Shown here: positions 18,460 through 27,355 of the stretch, in pieces
How the letters are laid out: every line of letters begins with the position of its first letter
Numbering within the stretch: position 1 is the first letter of the stretch
Assembly (NCBI RefSeq): GCF_003315595.1
Contig: NZ_QNQU01000017.1
Location: 1 to 64,000 of the forward strand
Length of the DNA: 64,000 bases
DNA from: Pedobacter miscanthi
GTDB lineage: Bacteria; Bacteroidota; Bacteroidia; Sphingobacteriales; Sphingobacteriaceae
Direction of reading: 5' to 3'
Program-made: the position numbers and the translations under genes
Notes under the pieces: model-generated
Databases searched by the model: none
What the model was told of the DNA's origin: nothing
Seen by the model: the letters and a program-made list of their open reading frames with translations, nothing else

Positions 18460-18798
18460 TTATTCTGCATTAACATATACCCATGCGTTTTCGCCAGATT
18501 GCAGCTTAACCGAAATGCGTTTGTAATCATCTACCTCATATTCGTCGACCTGTTTTAACTCATTAGCTGTAATCTTAAAAACGGTTCCTTCAACTCTATC
18601 ATCCGCATCGCCTGTAAAACGGATAATCGGATGTTGATTTGCCCCGCTCGAAGCCAGGACCTTTTCATCGGTAATTTTTACCCACGAAAGTTTATAGCCG
18701 GTTAATACATCCTGATGGCCTGTTAACAGCCTTCCAAAAGTATCCTGCTGAACATTTTCCTGTTGCAATGTTCCGTAAGAAAATAGGTTTTCGCTCAT
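18460..18798 (-). CDS. Gamma-glutamylcyclotransferase-like (AIG2/GGCT family) protein
   Basis: This 112-residue protein has the family's N-terminal FSYGTLQ motif and a later acidic block (QVDEYEVDDYKRI) that includes the likely catalytic Glu. Family members release 5-oxoproline from gamma-glutamyl peptides or amines, and many small bacterial ones have unknown substrates. It is shorter than the classical enzyme but typical of the AIG2-like group. It is the first gene of a two-gene minus-strand operon with an AraC regulator. Confidence 0.85.
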   Translation of the reverse strand: MSENLFSYGTLQQENVQQDTFGRLLTGHQDVLTGYKLSWVKITDEKVLASSGANQHPIIRFTGDADDRVEGTVFKITANELKQVDEYEVDDYKRISVKLQSGENAWVYVNAE

Positions 18799-18867
18799 GG
18801 TTGGATCTGCGTTTAATGCCCATCCAAAGATAAATAATCAAATTTACTTATCCCCCCATTGTTCGCC

Positions 18868-19497
18868 TTAAACAGCAATGGCTTGTTCGGGGTTTTTGCT
18901 CAGTTCTTTACTCCTAAGCCTGCTCAGGGTTTCCAAACGCATGCCCAAATAGCTGGCCAGGTAACGCAGGGGTATTTTGTTTAGGTCTGTTTTTCTACTT
19001 TCTTCCATTTTCTGGTACCTGCGTGAGGCATTTGGAATTCTGGCCAATATTGCCCGTTCTGAGGCTGCGTGGTAATGTAAAGCCAAAAGTTTCCGGCCAA
19101 CAATATTTGCCTCCTGGTAATTGGCATAAGCATATTCAATTAAAGTATAGGGAATACGGATCAGTTCGCAGTCTTCCAGTGCCTGTAAATACTCTACCGA
19201 ATGATTTGATCCCTGGTCAGGATGACGGATAGCACCCACAATATTGTTCCCAAAACAGAACCAGGTGGTAATGTCTTTGTCGCCATCTTTTACAAAACCG
19301 CGCACAATACCGTTAACCACAAAATACAGTGCCGCATTATGATCGATAGGCGAAACAATGTGTTTATTCTTTTTTACCGCAACAGGGGTACACTGCATTT
19401 CATATTGTGCAACCAAAGCGCTGGAAATTTTATGATATTGTTCCATATATTGGATAAGTGGCCTTACAAAAGATTTGTTGTTGGGATTGAGCACCAT
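18868..19497 (-). CDS. Crp/Fnr family transcriptional regulator
   Basis: This 209-residue protein has a cyclic-nucleotide-binding-like beta-barrel (about 20-125: HIVSPIDHNAALYFVVNGIVRGFVKDGDKDITTWFCFGNNIVG). The C-terminal helical and HTH part is at about 160-205 (IPLRYLASYLGMRLETLSRLRSK). In many Bacteroidota members of this group the ligand-binding residues for cAMP are not conserved, so the effector is unknown. It is divergent from the argA-like gene with a 363-bp spacer. Whether it controls that gene is not shown. Confidence 0.9.
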   Translation of the reverse strand: MVLNPNNKSFVRPLIQYMEQYHKISSALVAQYEMQCTPVAVKKNKHIVSPIDHNAALYFVVNGIVRGFVKDGDKDITTWFCFGNNIVGAIRHPDQGSNHSVEYLQALEDCELIRIPYTLIEYAYANYQEANIVGRKLLALHYHAASERAILARIPNASRRYQKMEESRKTDLNKIPLRYLASYLGMRLETLSRLRSKELSKNPEQAIAV

Positions 19498-19699
19498 ATC
19501 ATTAAGTTTAGGTTAAAAAGGGATTATTAAGTATGCCAATAATTTAATGTTGGTTACTTAAGTTAAGGTTATTATGACCAATTAAGGTATTCTGTCTGTA
19601 CAAATTTTACAGATTATTCCTGATTGGTTTAAAATACATACGTTAAGTAAAAGAATAAGGTTTTCCCATATTTTCTAAAAAAGAATAAAACAGATTTAT

Positions 19700-19757
19700 C
19701 AAAATGAAATTAAGCCTTTCATTTTGGTAGGGTACAGATGAAAAGTAGTATCATCTG
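19700..19757. promoter_or_regulatory. Two adjacent perfect inverted repeats in the crp/argA-like spacer
   Basis: Positions 19700-19726 carry caaaatgaaa / tttcattttg with a 7-base centre. Positions 19735-19757 carry cagatga / tcatctg with a 9-base centre, followed by eight A's. They lie in the 363-bp spacer (19498-19860) between divergent genes, about 100 bp before the argA-like start. They could be operators (for example for an ArgR-type repressor) or an RNA structure. The rest of the spacer is A+T-rich with nothing else recognised. Confidence 0.4.
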
Positions 19758-19860
19758 AAAAAAAATAGTATTCAATAATCAGGTTTAAACCATGATTTAA
19801 GTAAGGATTGTGATTTAGGGCATTTGCTTTGTAATAGGCGCGGCATGAAATTTAATCATC

Positions 19861-20466
19861 ATGGATAACCCTATCATTTTTGTGCGCATCGCCAATCAGA
19901 ACGACGCACCTTATGCAGAAGAAATTATAACAGAAACAGAACAATCAGCCATTGCACGTGGCTCGGGTATTGCCAAAAGAACAGCAGCATCCGTAATCGA
20001 AAAAATGCGTGCTGGCAAGGCAGTTATTGCCCTAACCGATACCGGAGAATGGGTGGGGTTTGCCTATATCGAAACCTGGGAAGAAGGCCGTTTTGTATCC
20101 AACTCGGGATTAATTGTAGCCCCAAAATTCAGGAATTCGGGCGTAGCCAGATCCATCAAAGACAGGATTTTTAAAATGTCGAGAAGGTTGTACCCCAATT
20201 CAAAAATCTTTAGTATTACCTCTGGTCCGGCCATTATGAGGATGAATTCCAAACTCGGTTTTCTTCCGGTAAGTTTTGCCGAGATCACTCACGACGAGCA
20301 TTTCTGGGAAGGCTGCAAAAGCTGTGTAAACTACGATATTTTAGAACGCAAGAAAAAATGTAACTGCCTTTGTACCGCTATGCTTTTTGATCCCGAATAT
20401 TTTATCGATGCACAGCCTGTAGTGTACCAGCAAACAGAAATCTATCAGGAAGTAGCCCATTCTTAA
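19861..20466 (+). CDS. GNAT N-acetyltransferase of the Bacteroidota arginine pathway (ArgA-like)
   Basis: This 201-residue GNAT-fold protein matches the acetyltransferase that opens arginine clusters in Bacteroidota. It has AIARGSGIAKR, GKAVIAL, FVSNSGLIVAPKFRNSGVARSIKDRIF (the acetyl-CoA-binding motif), WEGCKSCVNYDIL and a Cys-rich tail KCNCLCTAMLFDPEYF. It probably N-acetylates glutamate (or another amino acid) as the first step of arginine synthesis. The adjacent ArgE-like gene supports this. The four Cys in the tail are conserved in remembered homologues and may bind metal. The usual neighbours argG, argC and argB are not in this window. Confidence 0.88.
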   Translation: MDNPIIFVRIANQNDAPYAEEIITETEQSAIARGSGIAKRTAASVIEKMRAGKAVIALTDTGEWVGFAYIETWEEGRFVSNSGLIVAPKFRNSGVARSIKDRIFKMSRRLYPNSKIFSITSGPAIMRMNSKLGFLPVSFAEITHDEHFWEGCKSCVNYDILERKKKCNCLCTAMLFDPEYFIDAQPVVYQQTEIYQEVAHS

Positions 20467-20484
20467 TCACCTAAGCACATCATC

Positions 20485-21585
20485 ATGAATACCATTAGCA
20501 AAATACACCTCACCGAGGGTAATGATCTTAACCATTTATATCAGGAATCGGTCGAACTCCTTTCTAAATTGATTACCATCCCATCATTTAGCGGCGACGA
20601 AACACACACTGCCGACCACATTGAATCTTTTTTAAATCAGCATGGCGTTAATACCTTAAGAAAGCATAATAATGTATGGTGTTATAATAAATATATGGAT
20701 GCGGCAAAGCCCACCATCCTTTTAAACTCCCATCACGATACGGTAAAACCTAACGGACAATATAGCCGCGATCCTTTTAGTCCGACTATTGAAAATGAAA
20801 AATTATATGGTTTGGGTAGCAACGATGCCGGTGGACCACTGGTATCGTTAATTGCTACCTTTTTATATTTCTTTGAACGGAAAGACTTGCCTTTTAACCT
20901 TTGTTTGGCCGCCACTGCCGAAGAAGAAACCTCGGGCGAATTGGGCATACGCGATATTTTGAGTGAGATTAAAGAAATTGCTTTTGCCATTGTTGGCGAA
21001 CCTACCTGTATGCAAATGGCCATTGCCGAAAAAGGTTCGATGGTGATCGATTGTGTTGCCAAAGGGCGGTCAGGCCATGCCGCACGCGAAGAAGGCGATA
21101 ATGCCATTTATCATGCTTTGAAAGATATCGAATGGTTTAAAAACCATTTATTTCCGATTATGGATGGTGAACCGCAGCCTGTAAAAATGACGGTGACGGA
21201 AATTAAAGCAGGCATTCAGCATAATATTGTACCCGGTGAATGCAGCTTTACTGTTGATATCCGTTTCGACCACAATTATACCGAAAGGGAAATTGTAAAT
21301 ACCATCATTAACCATACTTCATGCGATTTTTCGCTAAGGCCAAATGTTTTAAAACCTTCTTATATCGATATTCTTCATCCTTTGGTGGTGGCCGGAATTT
21401 CTTTGGGAAGAAAAACGTATCTCTCACCCACAAGTTCGGATCAGGGATGGCTGGATATGCCATCCATTAAAATGGGACCGGGCAATTCTGCACGGTCGCA
21501 CACAGCTGATGAGTTTATCGGCATTGAAGAGATTGAAGAAGGAATTGATATTTATATCAGTTTGCTGGAATCGCTGTCATTCTGA
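20485..21585 (+). CDS. argE: M20 family metallopeptidase, N-acetylornithine/acetylcitrulline deacetylase-like (ArgE)
   Basis: This 366-residue cytoplasmic protein has M20 zinc-peptidase motifs: LLNSHHDTVKP (first metal His/Asp), LGSNDAGGP, and ATAEEETSGELG with the catalytic and metal-binding Glu pair. A dimerisation insert (about 175-280) and the C-terminal DQGWLDMPSIKMGPGNSARSHTADEF block with the last His ligand follow. In Bacteroidota this type removes the acyl group from acetylornithine or acetylcitrulline. It is 18 bp after the ArgA-like gene, consistent with a two-gene arginine operon. Confidence 0.9.
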   Translation: MNTISKIHLTEGNDLNHLYQESVELLSKLITIPSFSGDETHTADHIESFLNQHGVNTLRKHNNVWCYNKYMDAAKPTILLNSHHDTVKPNGQYSRDPFSPTIENEKLYGLGSNDAGGPLVSLIATFLYFFERKDLPFNLCLAATAEEETSGELGIRDILSEIKEIAFAIVGEPTCMQMAIAEKGSMVIDCVAKGRSGHAAREEGDNAIYHALKDIEWFKNHLFPIMDGEPQPVKMTVTEIKAGIQHNIVPGECSFTVDIRFDHNYTEREIVNTIINHTSCDFSLRPNVLKPSYIDILHPLVVAGISLGRKTYLSPTSSDQGWLDMPSIKMGPGNSARSHTADEFIGIEEIEEGIDIYISLLESLSF

Positions 21586-22130
21586 ACCTCCGCGAAGGCT
21601 CGTTTCTAACGAGCTTTGTAATAGGATATCGTTTGCAACGATAAAATCGTGCGACTATTTATGCACTCGTTTGGAAACGAGCGCAAGCATGCAAGACCCT
21701 GAAACAAGTTCAGGGTGACAACTTAATAAAAATGAGCGTCATCTCGACTGAAACGCAGTGAAATGGAGAGATCTAATCTAGCATGAAAGACCCTGAAACA
21801 AATTCAGGGTGACGACTTAATAAAATGAGCGTCATCTCGACTGAAACGCAGTGAAATGGAGAGATCTAATCTTGCATGAAAGACACTGAAGCAAGTTCAG
21901 GGTGACGGCCCTCGGAAAGGATCGTCATCTCGACTGGAGCAAAGCGGAATGGAGAGATCTATCTCGAGACAGATTTAGCTTCGCTGAGAACTATGTGGTT
22001 CTCGGCTGCGTTGCACTCCGCTCGAAATGACGGAATAAAGAGAGTTTCGCTAAAGCCAGAAGAGAGGTTTAACCCTGCATGAAAGACACTGAAGCAAGTT
22101 CAGGGTGACGGCCCTTCAAAAGCCCTCCCC
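21586..22130. repeat. Dense field of interspersed palindromic repeats
   Basis: About 545 bp without a gene are built from repeated units. Four ccctgaa/cactgaa..ttcagggtgacg palindromes lie near 21690, 21785, 21880 and 22085. Three cgtcatctcgactg..ggagagatct elements lie near 21738, 21829 and 21924. A closing arm ctcgaaatgacgg lies near 22020. At the 5' end is a different inverted repeat (gctcgtttctaacgagc at 21598-21614, with aaacgagc again near 21672). Two units around 21738-21900 are near-identical direct repeats of roughly 91 bp. No spacer-like unique sequence alternates as in CRISPR. Confidence 0.85.
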
Positions 22131-22153
22131 GCAATAACGGATAATTCCCACAA

Positions 22154-22189
22154 TGAAAAAAACCTTTCCAAAATGGAAGGGTTTTTTTA
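22154..22189 (+). terminator. Strong intrinsic terminator before the kdp operon
   Basis: The hairpin aaaaccttcc-type arms (aacctttcca / tggaagggtt) around a short aaa loop are followed by seven T's. It separates the repeat field after argE from the kdp promoter region. Confidence 0.8.
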
Positions 22190-22308
22190 TGCCTAAAATT
22201 TATTTAGTAAGTAATATTTAAAATAATTAATTGATAATCAAATAATTAACTAATTATTTTCTTTTGTTGGTACAAGTTTGGCTAATGGCATACAAAATCA
22301 TTAGAATC

Positions 22309-22389
22309 ATGACAATACTACTTTTTTTAATCCTTGTACTGCTCTGCTGGGCTACTTACAAATCAATCGACTGGTTCGAAAAAATCTAA
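22309..22389 (+). CDS. 26-aa membrane microprotein upstream of kdpF
   Basis: This small ORF encodes MTILLFLILVLLCWATYKSI..., with one hydrophobic helix (about residues 3-17) and a polar tail ending in DWFEKI. It lies four bases before kdpF on the same strand. Its size, single helix and place at the head of the kdp operon suggest a second KdpF-like accessory peptide of the Kdp complex. It is not similar enough to KdpF to say it is a duplicate. Confidence that it is translated rests on reading frame, start codon and context only. Confidence 0.65.
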   Translation: MTILLFLILVLLCWATYKSIDWFEKI

Positions 22390-22393
22390 CATT

Positions 22394-22471
22394 ATGATCG
22401 CATTATTCATTATCGCCATCGCCGTATTTATCTATATGATTTACGTGCTGATCAAACCCGAAAAATTTTAA
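22394..22471 (+). CDS. kdpF: Potassium-transporting ATPase small subunit KdpF
   Basis: This 25-residue peptide starts MIALFIIAIAVF, has one transmembrane helix, and ends LIKPEKF, which is the typical KdpF ending (KPE.F). KdpF stabilises the KdpABC complex in the cytoplasmic membrane. It lies 39 bp upstream of kdpA, with a ctccttttttggagg hairpin-like purine/pyrimidine stretch just before kdpA. Confidence 0.9.
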   Translation: MIALFIIAIAVFIYMIYVLIKPEKF

Positions 22472-22510
22472 TCCTTCCTCCTTTTTGGAGGGCAATTAAC
22501 AAATCAAAAA

Positions 22511-24223
22511 ATGAACACTGAATTAACAGGCATTATCGCCACCTTCCTGCTTACCCTGGTTATCGCAATACCATTGGGTAAATACCTGGCCAAGGTTTTT
22601 GCAGGAGAAAAAGTCTGGACAGACTTTTTAAAACCATTGGAAACTGGTATTTATAAGCTTTCCGGCATTAACGTAAAAGAACAAATGAACTGGAAGCAGC
22701 AGATGAAAGCCTTGCTTACCATTAATATATTGTGGTTGTTCTATGGCTTTTTCGTACTCATCTTTCAGGATAAACTTCCCTTCAATCCGGACGGAAATCC
22801 GGGGATGACACCCGATCTGGCTTTCAACACCATTATCAGCTTTGTTGCCAACTGTAACCTGCAGCATTATTCAGGCGAGAGTGGCGTAAGTTACCTCACA
22901 CAGCAATTTGTACTGATGTTCCTTCAGTTTGTAAGTGCGGCAACGGGTATAGCCGCTGCGGTGGTATTTTTTAAAGCATTCAGAGATAAAACAACTACTC
23001 AATTGGGCAATTTCTGGGAGTTCTTTGTAAAATCGATCACCCGTTTATTGTTACCATTATCGGTTATAGTAGCCTTGATTTTAACTTTTAACGGTACACC
23101 TGCAAGTTATGAGGGTAAAGACAAATTTATTTCTTTACAGGGCGATACAGTAAATGTTTCGAGAGGACCTGCTGCACAAATGATTGCCATTAAACACTTA
23201 GGTACCAACGGTGGGGGCTATTTCGGCGCCAATTCGGCACATCCATTCGAAAATCCGAGCTACTTTACCAATATGGTTGAGCTGATTGCGCAAGTGATCA
23301 TTCCTATTGCAATGGTAATTGCCTTTGGTTATTTCATCCGCAGGAAAAAATTAGCCTGGACCATTTTTGGCGTTATGACTATTGGTCTGTTTATGTTGCT
23401 TATCCCGATGCTCAGTTCCGAATTGGGCGGAAATCCAGCTTTAGCTAAAATGGGAATTTCACAATCAACGGGAGCTATGGAGGGTAAGGAAGTACGTTTT
23501 GGTCCGGCTGCCTCCGCTTACTGGGCAACTGTGACGACAATTATCTCTACCGGATCGGTAAACAGCATGCACGACAGTACCATGCCGATGTCAGGTACAT
23601 GGCAATTACTTGGAATGATGATCAACTCATTTTATGGTGGTTGTGGGGTAGGTTTATTAAACTACTTTATTTACCTGATTGTTGCCGTATTTATTTCGGG
23701 CCTGATGGTGGGCAGAACGCCGGAGTTTCTCGGCCATAAAGTAGAAGCAAGAGAGATTAAAATCGCCGCCATGATTACCTTGTTAAGTCCGTTTTTAATC
23801 CTTGCCGGAACAGCCATTGCCAGTTACATTTTTACCAGTCATGGTGATGCAGCCTGGGCCGTTCAACCTAAAAACTGGCTCAATAACCCTGGTTTCCATG
23901 GATTTTCTGAAATGTTGTATGAAATGACTTCATCCAATGCCAACAATGGTTCGGGTTTTGAAGGGCTGGGCGATAACAATATCTTTTGGAATTTATCAAC
24001 CGGTATTGTGATTTTCCTTGGCCGTTTCCTACCAATTATTGGTCCGGTGGCGATTGCAGGTTTATTAGGTGCCAAAAAATTCATTCCCGAATCGGCTGGT
24101 ACACTTAAAACAGATACCAAAACCTTTGCCCTGATGACTTTTGCGGTAATTCTGGTATTGAACGCATTATCTTATTTCCCTGCACTGGCATTAGGTCCAT
24201 TGGCAGAATACTTTACACACTAA
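22511..24223 (+). CDS. kdpA: Potassium-transporting ATPase, K+-binding channel-like subunit KdpA
   Basis: This 570-residue polytopic membrane protein has about ten helices and four pore-loop regions of the superfamily of K+ transporters. Signature blocks are NCNLQHYSGESG (about 116-127), TNGGGYFGANSAHPFENP (about 240) and TSSNANNGSGFEG (about 475). KdpA selects and binds K+ and passes it through an internal tunnel to KdpB. Length is close to the usual 557 residues. An unusual repeated spacer of 175 bp separates it from kdpB. Confidence 0.97.
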   Translation: MNTELTGIIATFLLTLVIAIPLGKYLAKVFAGEKVWTDFLKPLETGIYKLSGINVKEQMNWKQQMKALLTINILWLFYGFFVLIFQDKLPFNPDGNPGMTPDLAFNTIISFVANCNLQHYSGESGVSYLTQQFVLMFLQFVSAATGIAAAVVFFKAFRDKTTTQLGNFWEFFVKSITRLLLPLSVIVALILTFNGTPASYEGKDKFISLQGDTVNVSRGPAAQMIAIKHLGTNGGGYFGANSAHPFENPSYFTNMVELIAQVIIPIAMVIAFGYFIRRKKLAWTIFGVMTIGLFMLLIPMLSSELGGNPALAKMGISQSTGAMEGKEVRFGPAASAYWATVTTIISTGSVNSMHDSTMPMSGTWQLLGMMINSFYGGCGVGLLNYFIYLIVAVFISGLMVGRTPEFLGHKVEAREIKIAAMITLLSPFLILAGTAIASYIFTSHGDAAWAVQPKNWLNNPGFHGFSEMLYEMTSSNANNGSGFEGLGDNNIFWNLSTGIVIFLGRFLPIIGPVAIAGLLGAKKFIPESAGTLKTDTKTFALMTFAVILVLNALSYFPALALGPLAEYFTH

Positions 24224-24226
24224 AAT

Positions 24227-24386
24227 GGAAAAGGTAAGATGGATGATGGGAAATGGAAAGTTAACCATTAACTCCTACATCATCCATTTTACATCATCCA
24301 TCATACAAAAATCAATATGGAAAAGGTAAGATGGGAAATGGGGAATTAACCTTTCCATCATCCATTTTACATCTTCCATCATACAT
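24227..24386. repeat. Duplicated inverted-repeat unit between kdpA and kdpB
   Basis: The spacer holds two related units, each starting atggaaaaggtaagatgg (24225 and 24317) and ending catcatccattttacatc..ccatcata. Within each unit the purine-rich left half (gatggatgatgg) is complementary to the right half (catcatccatc), so the RNA can fold into long hairpins. The motif also appears in degenerate form at 548-590. In-frame coding across it is not preserved. It might influence mRNA processing between kdpA and kdpB. Confidence 0.75.
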
Positions 24387-24398
24387 AAAAATAAAAAC

Positions 24399-26426
24399 AT
24401 GAAACCCAATAATAAATTGTTCGAACCTGCCTTAGTGCAGACCGCACTAAAACAATCTTTCATTAAGCTCGATCCAAGGGCGATGGTCCGCAACCCGGTA
24501 ATGTTTACCGTAGAGATCGGAACCCTGGTGATGGCTTACGTTACCGTATATTCTTTCAGCCACAGTGGCCAGGGATCTCCATTATATAACTTCTTTATCT
24601 TTTTGGTGCTATTGCTTACCGTGCTGTTTGCAAACTTTGCCGAAGCCATTGCCGAAGCAAGAGGTAAAGCACAGGCCGATAGTTTACGTAAAACCAGGGA
24701 AGAGACACCGGCCAAAGTACTTTTGGCAAATGGTACCATTGAGATCCGTTCTTCAAACCAGTTAAAAAAAGGAGATGTATTTGTCTGCGAAGCCGGCGAC
24801 ACCATCCCTACCGATGGAGAAATTATCGAAGGGATTGCCACAATCGACGAATCGGCCATCACCGGCGAATCGGCTCCGGTAATCCGCGAATCAGGTGGTG
24901 ATAAATCTTCGGTAACAGGCGGTACAAAAGTTTTGTCAGACGAAATCAAAGTTCAGGTGAGTACTGCTCCCGGCGAAAGCTTTTTAGATAAAATGATTGC
25001 CCTGGTTGAAGGTGCATCACGTCAGAAAACACCAAACGAAATTGCCTTAACCATTTTACTGGCGAGTTTTACCCTGGTATTCATCATTGTATGCGTAACC
25101 TTAAAACCTTTTGCCGATTACGCCAATACACCGATTACCATTGCTGCATTGATTTCACTTTTTGTGTGTTTAATCCCAACCACCATCGGCGGACTTTTAT
25201 CGGCCATTGGTATTGCAGGGATGGACAGGGCATTAAGAGCCAACGTAATTACCAAATCGGGTAAAGCGGTAGAAACTGCCGGTGATATTGATGTGCTGCT
25301 TCTGGATAAAACCGGAACCATCACGATTGGTAACCGTAAAGCCACCAATTTTTACCCAACCGCGGGTGTAAACATTAAAGCTTTTACCGATGCCTGCGTA
25401 TTAAGCTCTTTGGCCGATGAAACCCCGGAAGGAAAATCAATCATCGAGCTGGCTGCCGAGCAGGGTGTTAAATCTGCCGGAACTCCGGAGGGATCTGCAT
25501 TTATCAAGTTTACTGCCGAAACCCGTTCGAGCGGATTGGATACTGCAGACGGAAGGAGGATCAGAAAAGGTGCTTTCGATTCGATCAGGAATATCGTGCA
25601 GAAAGCCGGAAATAATTTCCCTTCTGATATCGAAAACCACGTAAAAACCATCGCCACCAATGGCGGAACACCGCTAGTGGTATCTGAAAACGAAAAAGCC
25701 CTTGGTGTAATCGAATTACAGGATATCATTAAACCGGGCATCAGCGAACGTTTCGAACGTCTACGTAAAATGGGTGTTAAAACGGTAATGGTTACCGGAG
25801 ATAATCCTTTAACCGCTAAATATATCGCTGAAAAAGCAGGTGTTGATGATTTTATCGCTGAGGCTAAACCAGAAGATAAAATGAACTACATCAAAGATGA
25901 GCAGGCATTGGGTAAACTGGTGGCCATGATGGGCGATGGTACAAATGATGCCCCTGCTTTGGCACAGGCCGATGTTGGTGTAGCCATGAACAGTGGAACC
26001 CAAGCTGCAAAAGAAGCCGGTAACATGGTGGATCTGGATAACGACCCTACCAAACTGATCGAGATAGTTGAAATCGGTAAACAATTGCTGATTACCCGTG
26101 GTACACTAACCACTTTCTCTATCGCTAACGATGTAGCCAAATATTTTGCCATTGTGCCAGCATTGTTTATTGCATCAATTCCAGCTTTGCAAAGCCTGAA
26201 TATTATGGGGCTACATTCACCAGAATCGGCAATTATGTCGGCAGTGATTTTTAACGCCATCATTATCCCGATCCTGATTCCACTGGCGCTAAAAGGTGTG
26301 GCTTACAAACCCATCGGTGCAACCGCTTTATTACGCCGTAATCTATTTATATACGGTATAGGCGGTGTGGTAGCCCCATTTATTGGTATTAAAATAATCG
26401 ATTTATTGGTCGGCTTATTTGTGTAA
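24399..26426 (+). CDS. kdpB: Potassium-transporting ATPase, P-type ATP-binding subunit KdpB
   Basis: This 675-residue P-type ATPase has the actuator motif TGES (in AITGESAPV), the phosphorylated Asp303 in DKTGT, the nucleotide-binding-domain region (about 310-450), [10 protein letters not shown] and [10 protein letters not shown]. About seven transmembrane helices are present. KdpB hydrolyses ATP to drive K+ import through KdpA. Length agrees with the family (about 680 residues). It is the third gene of the kdpF-A-B-C operon. Confidence 0.97.
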   Translation: MKPNNKLFEPALVQTALKQSFIKLDPRAMVRNPVMFTVEIGTLVMAYVTVYSFSHSGQGSPLYNFFIFLVLLLTVLFANFAEAIAEARGKAQADSLRKTREETPAKVLLANGTIEIRSSNQLKKGDVFVCEAGDTIPTDGEIIEGIATIDESAITGESAPVIRESGGDKSSVTGGTKVLSDEIKVQVSTAPGESFLDKMIALVEGASRQKTPNEIALTILLASFTLVFIIVCVTLKPFADYANTPITIAALISLFVCLIPTTIGGLLSAIGIAGMDRALRANVITKSGKAVETAGDIDVLLLDKTGTITIGNRKATNFYPTAGVNIKAFTDACVLSSLADETPEGKSIIELAAEQGVKSAGTPEGSAFIKFTAETRSSGLDTADGRRIRKGAFDSIRNIVQKAGNNFPSDIENHVKTIATNGGTPLVVSENEKALGVIELQDIIKPGISERFERLRKMGVKTVMVTGDNPLTAKYIAEKAGVDDFIAEAKPEDKMNYIKDEQALGKLVAMMGDGTNDAPALAQADVGVAMNSGTQAAKEAGNMVDLDNDPTKLIEIVEIGKQLLITRGTLTTFSIANDVAKYFAIVPALFIASIPALQSLNIMGLHSPESAIMSAVIFNAIIIPILIPLALKGVAYKPIGATALLRRNLFIYGIGGVVAPFIGIKIIDLLVGLFV

Positions 26427-26434
26427 AGAAAAAT

Positions 26435-26530
26435 GTCATGCTGAGCGCAGCGAAGCATCTGCAGGCGATGATGAAGTTGCTTAAAACCAGTAGTGCCTGA
26501 TCAAAGATCCTTCGACAGGCTCAGCATGAC
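26435..26530. repeat. Interspersed long inverted repeat (gtcatgctga / tcagcatgac) between kdpB and kdpC
   Basis: Perfect 10-bp outer arms at 26435-26444 and 26521-26530 enclose a partly complementary interior (gcgaagcatct / agatccttcga). This is the widespread 'gtcatgctgagcg..tcagcatgac' type of palindrome, a different family from those at 27.1 and 28.4 kb. It has no coding capacity and interrupts the operon. Confidence 0.8.
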
Positions 26531-26557
26531 AACAATAAAAATTTAAAAAATAAAAAG

Positions 26558-27118
26558 ATGAAAAAGTACATCATTCAATCTATCCGCTTAACACTTGTAT
26601 TATTGGTGTTATTATGCGTAATATATCCAATCACAGTGGCCTTTATCGGTAAAATGTCTAAAGGAAATGGTGGAGGAGAAAAAATCACCAAAAACGGTAA
26701 AACTGTAGGTTATGTCTTGTTGGGACAATCGTTTACCAAACCACAATATTTCTGGGGAAGACCATCGGCAGTTGCTTACAATGCAGCAGGTTCTGCAGGT
26801 TCTAACAAGGGTCCATCTAACCCCGATTATTTAAAAGAGGTTCAAACCCGTATCGATACTTTATTGAAATACAATCCGGGGCTTAAAAAATCAGATATCC
26901 CGGCTGATATGGTTACCGCATCAGGAAGCGGACTTGATCCGAATATTTCTGAACAAGGTGCCGCTATTCAAATCCAGAGAGTTGCTGCAGCCCGTAAAAT
27001 CGATGTAAAAAAGGTAAAAGAACTGGTTGCCATGAATACCCTTAAACCTTTCATGGGTGTTTTTGGCCCTTCATCAGTAAATGTGCTGAAACTGAACCTT
27101 GCCCTTGATGAACTTTAA
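26558..27118 (+). CDS. kdpC: Potassium-transporting ATPase subunit KdpC
   Basis: This 186-residue protein has one N-terminal transmembrane helix (about 8-30) and a periplasmic domain. Family blocks include QSFTKPQYFWGRPSA, TASGSGLDPNIS and AAIQIQRVAAAR. KdpC binds KdpA and KdpB and stabilises the complex. Length matches the family. The gene follows kdpB after a palindromic element. Confidence 0.96.
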   Translation: MKKYIIQSIRLTLVLLVLLCVIYPITVAFIGKMSKGNGGGEKITKNGKTVGYVLLGQSFTKPQYFWGRPSAVAYNAAGSAGSNKGPSNPDYLKEVQTRIDTLLKYNPGLKKSDIPADMVTASGSGLDPNISEQGAAIQIQRVAAARKIDVKKVKELVAMNTLKPFMGVFGPSSVNVLKLNLALDEL

Positions 27119-27140
27119 CTTAAGCTTTTCCTCCCAAAGT

Positions 27141-27238
27141 CGTCATTGCGAAACCAATTTTTCATTGGTTGAAGCAATCTTTATTGAAAGCTTATGATAG
27201 CAAAATAGATTGCTTCGTCATTCTTCCTCGCAATGACG
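27141..27238. repeat. Interspersed inverted repeat (cgtcattgcg / cgcaatgacg), copy 1
   Basis: Perfect 10-bp outer arms lie at 27141-27150 and 27229-27238, with an inner pair gaagcaatct / agattgcttc. The same family recurs at 28440-28535. It lies between kdpC and the porin gene. The remaining part of the 27119-27355 spacer has no gene. Confidence 0.85.
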
Positions 27239-27355
27239 ACCGCGGGGGAGCTTTAACAAAAAACAATATCTCAAAACAATAACAATAGCGATGCATTTGG
27301 TCCCCAATAACAAATGAGGACCTCATGCTTTGCCCAATAAAAACAATCAGATAAA

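Noticed and set aside
21586-22130. CRISPR array.
   Set aside because: The repeats are palindromic elements of different types with no unique spacers of uniform length and no cas genes nearby.
24536-24949. 137-codon minus-strand ORF inside kdpB.
   Set aside because: It is opposite the conserved KdpB reading frame and has no supporting motif.
25352-26263. Several long minus-strand ORFs within kdpB.
   Set aside because: They overlap the KdpB coding frame and are explained by codon-bias shadowing.
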